Shown here: positions 1-5,058 of the stretch, piece after piece
How positions within the stretch are numbered: the stretch's first letter is position 1
Layout of the letters: every line of letters starts with the position of its first letter
Source of the DNA: Methanomicrobiales archaeon
GTDB taxonomy: Archaea > Halobacteriota > Methanomicrobia > Methanomicrobiales > Methanospirillaceae
Length of the DNA: 5,553 nucleotides
NCBI GenBank assembly: GCA_017883495.1
Contig: JADGNL010000214.1
Span: 1-5,553, forward strand
Direction: 5' to 3'
Position numbers and translations under genes: made by a program
The notes under the pieces: model-generated
The model's database searches: none
Told to the model about the DNA's origin: nothing
Seen by the model: only the letters and a program-made list of their open reading frames with translations

Positions 1-600
1 CCCGCCGAGATTGGTATCGGTCCAGACCAGCTTTTGGCCCGAGATCCACGGGCCCGTCTGGGTAAGCGAGTCCTGGTAGGCCTGCCTCGGCCGGTTCGTA
101 CCATCGATGTACTCGTAGAAGATCCGTCCCACCTCCGACAATCCGGCCGCCTTCTCGACCCACGTTACGACCACGACACCGTCGTCGTCCGAGATCGCGG
201 GGCTGCATTCGTACCCGCCAAAGGTGGCATCCAGCAGGTTCAGCCGTACGGGCTCGCCCCCCGCCTCGAGGTCGAGCAGGTAGATGTCCGGGTTCTCGCG
301 CTGCACCTGGCTGTTCCGGTAGTCCTCCCAGACGACGTACCGGCCCGCGATCTGCGGGTACATCTGATCGCTCGGGTCGTCGGTCAGCCGCCGCGTCTGG
401 CCGGTCGTGCCGTTGTAGAGATAGATGTCCCAGTTCCCGTTCTGGTTGTCCTGCCAGACCACGTTTGTCCCCGAGATTGCGGGGCATTGGTGGTCAAAAA
501 CGTTGTTCGTGAGCCGGAGCTCCCAGGCGCTCGCAGCACCGGGCAGGAGCAGCAGCGCGGCCAGGAAAATGACGAAAACGGGGTGGAAACGGGGCGACAT
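1..600 (-). CDS. Secreted TolB-like beta-propeller protein, N-terminal part (runs off left edge)
   Basis: The minus-strand frame is open from an ATG at 600-598 to base 1, giving 200 codons with no stop, so the C-terminus lies outside the window. Residues 1-25 form a signal peptide: a short basic start, a hydrophobic core at about 8-20 and an A-x-A site (Ala23-Ser24-Ala25) before Trp26. The mature part repeats a blade pattern, 'PAISGTNVVWQD...NWDIYLYNG' (about 40-64), 'YPQIAGRYVVWEDYRN' (81-96) with 'NPDIYLLDL' (103-111), 'SPAISDDDGVVVVTW' (133-147) and 'GPWISGQKLVWTDTN' (183-197). This is the TolB/WD40-like propeller repeat seen in many methanogen surface proteins. It is probably exported and involved in cell-surface binding, but the ligand is unknown. 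Two cysteines (39 and 132) each sit just before a PAIS motif. The start is supported by a Shine-Dalgarno match at 608-613 and the signal peptide. Export and fold are well supported; specific function is not. Confidence 0.85.
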   Translation of the reverse strand, partial: MSPRFHPVFVIFLAALLLLPGAASAWELRLTNNVFDHQCPAISGTNVVWQDNQNGNWDIYLYNGTTGQTRRLTDDPSDQMYPQIAGRYVVWEDYRNSQVQRENPDIYLLDLEAGGEPVRLNLLDATFGGYECSPAISDDDGVVVVTWVEKAAGLSEVGRIFYEYIDGTNRPRQAYQDSLTQTGPWISGQKLVWTDTNLGG

Positions 601-607
601 TGACGGG

Positions 608-613
608 ATCACC
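608..613 (-). promoter_or_regulatory. Shine-Dalgarno site of the propeller gene
   Basis: The minus strand reads GGTGAT here, six bases of the archaeal consensus GGAGGTGAT, with a 7-base spacer to the ATG at 600. This fixes the start of the exported propeller protein and implies that its mRNA has a leader. Confidence 0.65.
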
Positions 614-641
614 AGTCTGATTGATCCTTTTGAGCCTTTAC

Positions 642-651
642 CTATATGTAA
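642..651 (-). promoter_or_regulatory. Candidate TATA box for the propeller gene
   Basis: The minus strand reads TTACATATAG in an AT-rich patch that stands out against the G+C-rich surroundings. An archaeal start site about 25 bases downstream would fall near 620, leaving a leader of about 20 bases that includes the Shine-Dalgarno site. The TFB-recognition element just upstream is not convincing, so this call rests on the TATA-like core and the spacing. Confidence 0.45.
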
Positions 652-685
652 CGGCGGTCGTTACACAGCCGCGGAGCGCACCCTT

Positions 686-693
686 TTCATATA
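686..693 (+). promoter_or_regulatory. Candidate TATA box for cofC
   Basis: TTCATATA lies in the run CCCTTTTCATATAGG, the only AT-rich element upstream of cofC in this direction. A start site about 25 bases from its centre falls at roughly 714-718, almost at the cofC ATG (721). There is no Shine-Dalgarno match just before that ATG, so the transcript is probably leaderless or nearly so. That reading is inference from spacing. Confidence 0.45.
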
Positions 694-720
694 GGAGCGC
701 GAACCGGATCTGATCGCTCC

Positions 721-1398
721 ATGCCCGTCGCCGTGATTCCGTTCCGGCCGGTCAACCCGAAGACCCGGCTCTCGGAGCTCCTCTCTCAGTCCGAGCGCGA
801 GACCTTCGCCCGGGCCATGCTCGCCGACGTGGTCGGCGCCGTCCGGGCCGCGGGACTCGAGCCATTGATTCTCAGCACCCACCCGTACGACTGCCCCGGC
901 GTCGAGGTCCGGGTCGCACCCGTCGGCCTCTCGGACGCGCTCAACGCCCTGCTCCCGACCCTCGACGGGCCCGTACTCGTGATCATGGCCGATCTGCCCC
1001 TCGTCACCCCCGAGGCGGTCCAGCGGCTCGTCGGCGCGGCCGCCGACGTCGCGATTGCCCCGGGGCGAGGCGGGGGCACCAACGCCATCCATATCCGCGA
1101 CACGACGCAGTTCCACGTCGACTACTATGAGATCTCGGTCAGCAAGCACCTGGCGATCGCGGCCGCGGCCGAGCTCTCGGTCGAGGTCGTCGACTCGTTC
1201 CGGCTCTACCTCGACCTCGACGAGGAGGAGGACCTCGTCGATCTCCTGATCCACGGCGACGGGCAGGCCCGCGCCTGTCTCGAGTCGCTCGGGATCCGCC
1301 TTGTGGTCACGCGGGGTCGGGTCGGCCTCGAGCACCGCCCCGCACTTCACGAGGTGCCCGTCCGGCAACGGAAGGCGACCGGCACGGCCGGCCGATGA
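721..1398 (+). CDS. cofC: 2-phospho-L-lactate guanylyltransferase, coenzyme F420 biosynthesis
   Basis: CofC transfers a nucleotidyl group from GTP to 2-phospho-L-lactate (some homologues use phosphoenolpyruvate or 3-phosphoglycerate), giving the activated donor that CofD joins to Fo. It is cytosolic and has a nucleotidyltransferase fold. Visible family motifs are the N-terminal 'VIPFRPVNPKTRLS' (5-18) with the nucleotide-contacting Lys14/Arg16, 'MADLPLV' (89-95) with metal-binding Asp91, the glycine-rich 'APGRGGGTN' (113-121) and 'DLDEEEDL' (166-173). At 225 residues it is a little longer than I would expect; about 20 residues after 'GRVGLE' (199-204) look like a basic, low-conservation tail. 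The ATG at 721 fits the family N-terminus exactly. It is the first gene of a plus-strand cluster, 39 bp before an ABC ATPase gene. Family assignment is strong; substrate choice cannot be read from sequence alone. Confidence 0.92.
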   Translation: MPVAVIPFRPVNPKTRLSELLSQSERETFARAMLADVVGAVRAAGLEPLILSTHPYDCPGVEVRVAPVGLSDALNALLPTLDGPVLVIMADLPLVTPEAVQRLVGAAADVAIAPGRGGGTNAIHIRDTTQFHVDYYEISVSKHLAIAAAAELSVEVVDSFRLYLDLDEEEDLVDLLIHGDGQARACLESLGIRLVVTRGRVGLEHRPALHEVPVRQRKATGTAGR

Positions 1399-1437
1399 CC
1401 GAAACATTCAGTACGGCGGAAGGACGATAGAGGGCGG

Positions 1438-2424
1438 ATGGCTGACGAGGTGATCCGGGTCGCGGGGCTCACCCACCGGTTCGACGAGCTCGTCGCGGTC
1501 GACGGGGTCTCCTTCTCGGTCTCGGCCGGCGAGGTCTTCTCGTTTCTCGGCCCGAACGGCGCGGGCAAGTCGACCGTGATCAACGTCCTGACCACCCTCC
1601 TGCCCATGCAGGACGGCGAGGTCGTGATCGCGGGCCGCGACCTCCGGACCGAGCCCGACCATGTCCGGGAGGCGATCGGGATCGTCTTCCAGGAGGTGAC
1701 CCTCGACCGCGACATGACCGTGGCCGAGACACTCGAGTTCCACGGGCGCCTCTACGGCCTCCCGCGCGAGGAGCGGCGGACCCGCATCGACGAACTGGTC
1801 GCGCTCGTCGAGCTCGAAGCGAAGCACGACACTCTGATCAAGTACCTCTCCGGCGGGATGAAGCGCCGCCTGGAGATCGCGCGCGGACTGATGACCCGCC
1901 CGACCGTGCTCTTCCTCGACGAGCCGACGATCGGGCTCGACCCGCAGACGCGGGCCCGGATGTGGGACTACCTCCGCCAGGTCAACCGGGAGGGAACCAC
2001 GATCTTTCTCACAACCCATTACATGGACGAAGCCGACCAGCTCTCGAACCGGATCGCGATCATCGACTACGGCCGGATCGTCGCCGAGGGCCGGCCGTAC
2101 GAGCTCAAGAACGCGCTCGGTCAGGACCTGATCTACCTGGAGACGGCCGATAACGCCCGGGCCCGGGCCGTGCTCGAGGGGACGCCGAACGTGGGCGCGA
2201 TCCACGAGAAGGGTGGCGGCCTCCTCGTGATGGTCGCGGACGACGGCACGCGGGTCCTGCCGCACATGCTCGACGCCCTCCGGACAGAGAATGTCGCGGT
2301 GACCGGGATCAACATGAAGAAGCCCTCCATGGACGATGTCTTCATCCATTACACGGGCCGGGAGCTGCGCGACGAACGGGCCGAGAACGTGGCCACGGCC
2401 GTCAACCGCGCGGGGAGGCACTGA
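1438..2424 (+). CDS. ABC transporter ATP-binding protein, DrrA-type
   Basis: This is the ATPase of a two-gene ABC-2 exporter. All nucleotide-binding motifs are intact: Walker A 'GPNGAGKST' (38-46), Q-loop Gln85, signature 'LSGGM' (137-141), Walker B 'VLFLDEP' (157-163) with Glu162, D-loop 'GLD' (166-168) and H-loop His194. The phrases 'TIGLDPQTRARMWDYLR' and 'TTHYMDEADQL', plus the C-terminal 'PSMDDVFIHYTGREL' (about 296-310), are typical of the daunorubicin-resistance DrrA group, whose C-terminal domain helps couple it to DrrB. The length of 328 residues is normal. The stop overlaps the start of the permease gene by one base, so the two should be translated together. The site before the ATG is poor (GAGGG at 1430-1434, only 3 bases away) and no TATA box is seen in the 39-bp gap after cofC, suggesting co-transcription. 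The substrate is unknown; drug export should not be assumed from the family name. Confidence 0.93.
   Translation: MADEVIRVAGLTHRFDELVAVDGVSFSVSAGEVFSFLGPNGAGKSTVINVLTTLLPMQDGEVVIAGRDLRTEPDHVREAIGIVFQEVTLDRDMTVAETLEFHGRLYGLPREERRTRIDELVALVELEAKHDTLIKYLSGGMKRRLEIARGLMTRPTVLFLDEPTIGLDPQTRARMWDYLRQVNREGTTIFLTTHYMDEADQLSNRIAIIDYGRIVAEGRPYELKNALGQDLIYLETADNARARAVLEGTPNVGAIHEKGGGLLVMVADDGTRVLPHMLDALRTENVAVTGINMKKPSMDDVFIHYTGRELRDERAENVATAVNRAGRH
2412..2418 (+). promoter_or_regulatory. Shine-Dalgarno site of the permease gene
   Basis: GGGGAGG lies inside the last codons of the ATPase gene, 5 bases before the permease ATG at 2424. It is the strongest ribosome-binding site of the plus-strand cluster and supports translation re-initiation at the TGATG junction. 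Confidence 0.6.
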
Positions 2425-3263
2425 TGGCCGACCGGCGGTTCCTGACGATCTACTGGCGCGACATGCTCCGGTACGTCAGGTTCAGGGCGCTCCTCTTCTC
2501 GTCGCTGGTCCAGCCGGCCCTCTGGCTCGCGTTCTTCGGGATCGCGATCTCAAGCAGCTTCGACGCCCTCGGAGCACAGCTCCCGGTCGTGCCGGGCATC
2601 CCGCGCATCGGGTACCTGACCTACATGTGCGCGGGCGTGATCGCGATGACCACGCTCTTCACGAGCCTCTTCGGCGGCATGAGCCTCCTCTTCGACAAGA
2701 ACTGGGGCCTCCTCCGCGAGGTGATGGCCGCGCCCATGAGCCGCTCGAACATCGTGCTCGGCATCGGCCTCTCGGGGATCACCAAGTCCTGCATCCAGGC
2801 CGGGATCATCCTCGTCTTCGGCCTCCTGCTCGGCGTCAAATTCTTCGCCGGCTACGATCCCCTCCATACGATAATCGCGATCGTCGGGATCCTGGTCTTC
2901 GTCTCGATCTTCGCGCTCGGCTTCGTCTTCCTCTCCGCCGCGATCGCGATCACGATGGAGTCGCCCGAGGGGATGCAGGGGGTCATGACCCTGCTGACCA
3001 TGCCGATCTTCTTCGCCTCGAACGCGCTCTATCCGACGCAGGCGTTCCCCCCCGCCCTTCAGGCCGTCTCCGTCGTCAACCCGCTCACGCACCTGGTGAC
3101 CGGGATCCGCTACTTCGCGATCGGCCCCGAGTTCTCGGCGATCGGCCAGACCTTCTCCTATTCCGTCGCCGACATCGCAATCTCGTTCGGCGTGCTCTGC
3201 CTCTTTGCCGCCCTCACCTTCGTCCTCGCCCTCTACCGGGTCCGGAATGCCCGCGTGACCTAG
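2424..3263 (+). CDS. ABC-2 type transporter permease, DrrB-like
   Basis: This is the membrane partner of the preceding ATPase. The 279-residue product has about six hydrophobic segments, at roughly 23-44, 63-89, 108-138, 148-175, 184-205 and 247-270, the usual topology of ABC-2 (DrrB/NodJ) permeases. The conserved ABC-2 stretch is present: 'LLREVMAAPMSR' (96-107), in the cytoplasmic loop expected to touch the ATPase, and 'PLTHLVTGIRYF' (220-231) before the last helix, preceded by 'NALYP' (200-204). The ATG overlaps the ATPase stop by one base. The stop TAG (3261-3263) sits inside a CTAG that also contains the stop of the convergent minus-strand gene, leaving no intergenic terminator. The complex should export a lipid, drug-like molecule or glycoconjugate; the sequence does not say which. 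Confidence 0.92.
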   Translation: MADRRFLTIYWRDMLRYVRFRALLFSSLVQPALWLAFFGIAISSSFDALGAQLPVVPGIPRIGYLTYMCAGVIAMTTLFTSLFGGMSLLFDKNWGLLREVMAAPMSRSNIVLGIGLSGITKSCIQAGIILVFGLLLGVKFFAGYDPLHTIIAIVGILVFVSIFALGFVFLSAAIAITMESPEGMQGVMTLLTMPIFFASNALYPTQAFPPALQAVSVVNPLTHLVTGIRYFAIGPEFSAIGQTFSYSVADIAISFGVLCLFAALTFVLALYRVRNARVT

Positions 3264-4426
3264 GCGAGCGCCTCGAGGGCCGCGACGACGGCCGCGGTCC
3301 GGCGCTCGATCACGCGGACCGCCTTCGGCTGCTCGTTCATGCCGCAGTGGGCGAGGTCGTTGCGGAGCTCGCCGATCGCCTGCCAGACCGACGCGATCCC
3401 GTCCGCGTCGGGGAGGGCCTCGAACCGGTCGGAGAGCGCCGTGGCGTCGTGCGGCCGGTGCTGCCGGGCGAGCATCGCGCCGGTCGCGGTCCTCCCGACG
3501 GTCTCGCGCACCTGCCAGTCGAGCCAGCGCCCGGGCGGGCACCCGAGGCGGAGGACGAGCAGGTTCACGAGCCACTCGCGCCCGAGCTCGACCGCCTGGA
3601 GCACGAGCCCGTGGTCGAGCTGGTACCGCACGAGGGCCCGCTGCCGCCGGAGCAGGTCGCCGTCGAGGACCGGCGCCTCGTCCGCGAGCGGGGCGAGCCG
3701 GCCGATCTGCTCGACCAGCGGCCGGAGCGCCGGGAGATCGGCGGCGACCTCGCCCTCGACCAGGTCGAGGCGGGACCGGAGGAGGTGGGCGGCGAGGAAC
3801 GCCTCGGTGGGCCGGGCGAGCCGGACGGCCGAGGCGAACCGGGCCAGGTTGTTCGCGAACGGCTTGAGCTGCCGCGGCGGCGGGTCCCGCTGCTGTCGAT
3901 GGGCCCGGTCCTGAATCCCGGCGAAGAGCGCGGCGAGCGCGCCCGCGTCCAGGTACCGGAGGAACCCCTGGACCGCGCCGACCCAGTCGAGCACCTCGAC
4001 GAACGGGGTCAGGTCGTGGACCGGCAGCTCGGTCGCGGCCCGCCCGGGCCGGGCGCCGTAGAAGACCCGCTCGATCCGCACACCCTTCAGCTCGCGGAGG
4101 TACGGGAGGGCGAGAAAGACCACGAACGGGAGCGGCCCCGAGGCATGGGTCAGGTCCACGATCAACCCCTCGCCCTCTGTCACGGCGCCGCAGATGGCCT
4201 CGAAGCAGGCCCAGAGGCCGGCCTCCGAGTCGCAGTCCGGGAGCGGGACCACGGTCTCGTCGCCGGGCCCGGTCTCGCCCGGGGCGAAGACCACCATCTC
4301 CTCGGGCTCGAAGAGCATGACCAGGGCGCCCGCGACGGTCATCGCCGTGCAGGCCCGGTCGTCGCAGACCCAGACCGTCGCCCCCGGTGCGCCCTCGGGC
4401 GGCGCGAAGGTCAGGAGCTTCGTCAT
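3260..4426 (-). CDS. Csx1/TM1812-like CARF-HEPN ribonuclease (CRISPR-associated family)
   Basis: The 388-residue product has the two-part plan of Csx1/Csx2 (TM1812 family) proteins. The N-terminal CARF domain (about 1-145) begins 'TKLLTF', has 'FEPEEMVVFAPGE' (39-51), the ligand-pocket strand 'GLIVDLTHASGPLPF' (87-101), and 'KGVRIERVFYGA' (114-125) followed by 'DLTPFVEVLDWVGAVQGFLRYLD' in two parts, 138-147 and 148-160. The C-terminal helical HEPN domain carries the catalytic R-x4-H motif 'RNDLAH' (Arg355-His360). In the family, CARF binds cyclic oligoadenylate made by type III Cas10 and switches on HEPN RNA cleavage. Here the canonical DxTHG reads DLTHA, so ligand binding may differ. The N-terminal loop 'APPEGAPG' (8-15) also lacks the usual form. 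The ATG overlaps the stop of the fmdE-like gene (ATGA), so translation is probably coupled; no Shine-Dalgarno site is seen. No cas genes or repeats are in the window. Family confidence is good; activating signal unknown. Confidence 0.83.
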   Translation of the reverse strand: MTKLLTFAPPEGAPGATVWVCDDRACTAMTVAGALVMLFEPEEMVVFAPGETGPGDETVVPLPDCDSEAGLWACFEAICGAVTEGEGLIVDLTHASGPLPFVVFLALPYLRELKGVRIERVFYGARPGRAATELPVHDLTPFVEVLDWVGAVQGFLRYLDAGALAALFAGIQDRAHRQQRDPPPRQLKPFANNLARFASAVRLARPTEAFLAAHLLRSRLDLVEGEVAADLPALRPLVEQIGRLAPLADEAPVLDGDLLRRQRALVRYQLDHGLVLQAVELGREWLVNLLVLRLGCPPGRWLDWQVRETVGRTATGAMLARQHRPHDATALSDRFEALPDADGIASVWQAIGELRNDLAHCGMNEQPKAVRVIERRTAAVVAALEALA

Positions 4427-5019
4427 CGGCGAGCGCAGGGGATACAGAGCCGCCGCCCGTCGCGCTCGACGACGCGGTGCTCGGAGACGGACTCGCCGCA
4501 GGCGTCGCAGGTGACGGAGCGGTGGATCTGCGCCGGCTCGGGCGCCTTGCCCTCGATCGGGGTGACGACGAAGAGGTCGTCGGCCGGCGCCGCGAGGATC
4601 GCGTCGCAGACGGCGCGGAGGCGGCGCTCGTACTCGTCGCGCTCCTCCGGAGTCGCGGCCCCGCCCTGGACGCGGTCGCGGAGCGCGCCGAAGTCCGGGT
4701 CGAACCGTGCCGTCGAGAAGTCCGGCCGCGTGGCCACGCGGACGCCGCGCCCGCTCGCCCGGTCGTAGAGCGTGTAGACGTGCTTGCCGTAGTCGAGGAA
4801 GCGGAGGTTGCCCTTGCCGAAGGTGCAGCCGGTCCTCACCTGGAGTCCGTCCACGCCGCAGGCGTCGTTCTCGACGACCGCGACGACCTCCTCGTCGCCG
4901 GCGGGGTCGGCGCCGAGCGCCGCGAGCCCGACGCCCGCGGCCCGATAGCCGAGCGCGAGCCCGGGGCAGCGGTGACCGTGGAACGAGACCGCGTCCTCGA
5001 AGGAGTGTGTACCGGTCAT
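4423..5019 (-). CDS. FmdE-family zinc protein with C-terminal zinc ribbon
   Basis: The 198-residue product matches the FmdE family (named after formylmethanofuran dehydrogenase subunit E). Its N-terminal signature 'FHGHRCPGLALGYR' (13-26) gives likely zinc ligands among His14, His16 and Cys18. A second cluster, 'ENDACGVDGLQVRTGCTFGKGN' (50-71, with Cys54 and Cys65), completes the family core. A linker leads to a C-terminal zinc ribbon, Cys171-x2-Cys174 and Cys192-x2-Cys195. FmdE copurifies with formylmethanofuran dehydrogenase in some methanogens, but stand-alone members are common and their role is poorly known. None of the catalytic fmd/fwd subunit genes is nearby, so I do not assign the symbol. 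The start at 5019 fits the family N-terminus; the site before it is weak. The gene overlaps the CARF-HEPN gene by four bases (ATGA) and follows the DUF308 gene after 39 bp. Confidence 0.88.
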   Translation of the reverse strand: MTGTHSFEDAVSFHGHRCPGLALGYRAAGVGLAALGADPAGDEEVVAVVENDACGVDGLQVRTGCTFGKGNLRFLDYGKHVYTLYDRASGRGVRVATRPDFSTARFDPDFGALRDRVQGGAATPEERDEYERRLRAVCDAILAAPADDLFVVTPIEGKAPEPAQIHRSVTCDACGESVSEHRVVERDGRRLCIPCARR

Positions 5020-5043
5020 TGACTCATCAAGGGCGGGGGAAGG

Positions 5044-5049
5044 AAAAAA
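5044..5049 (-). terminator. Candidate oligo-T terminator after the DUF308 gene
   Basis: The minus strand reads CATCTTTTTTCC beginning a few bases past the DUF308 stop (5061-5059). A run of six T without a hairpin is the usual archaeal intrinsic terminator. It lies in the 39-bp gap before the FmdE gene, so it would separate that pair from the membrane gene, at least partly. No TATA-like element for the FmdE gene is visible in the remaining bases, so read-through or a promoter inside the DUF308 gene would be needed. Confidence 0.4.
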
Positions 5050-5058
5050 GATGAGGGC

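Larger units (their letters stand above)
641..695. repeat. 8-bp inverted repeat across the divergent promoters
   Basis: CCTATATG at 641-648 is the exact reverse complement of CATATAGG at 688-695, with a 39-base spacer. Each arm contains the core of one divergent TATA-like element. The symmetry may only reflect two similar TATA boxes facing opposite ways, but it could also mark a shared regulator site. Otherwise the 120-bp gap 601-720 holds only the propeller gene's Shine-Dalgarno site; no small gene is apparent. Confidence 0.4.

Noticed and set aside
34..603. A 189-codon plus-strand frame across the left region
   Set aside because: The minus strand has a signal peptide, Shine-Dalgarno site and propeller repeats, so the plus-strand frame is a shadow.
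661..1407. A 248-codon minus-strand frame opposite cofC
   Set aside because: Composition is typical of an antisense shadow and the plus strand encodes a clear CofC protein.
1446..1454. A strong Shine-Dalgarno-like GAGGTGATC just inside the ABC ATPase gene
   Set aside because: It encodes Glu-Val-Ile at residues 4-6 and no suitable start codon follows at proper spacing that would keep the conserved N-terminal strand; it is probably chance codon content.
1408..2421. A 337-codon minus-strand frame opposite the ABC ATPase
   Set aside because: The opposite strand has every ABC ATPase motif in order; this frame is its codon-phase shadow.
2550..3575. A 341-codon minus-strand frame opposite the permease
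   Set aside because: Low-complexity Arg/Glu/Asp/Gly-rich product with no motif, lying opposite a well-supported membrane protein gene.
2336..4768. An 810-codon open frame on the plus strand overlapping the permease, CARF-HEPN and FmdE genes
   Set aside because: Its product is dominated by R, P, D, E and G with no recognisable domain. It runs out of frame through the permease and antisense to two genes with clear family motifs; high G+C leaves such frames open by chance.
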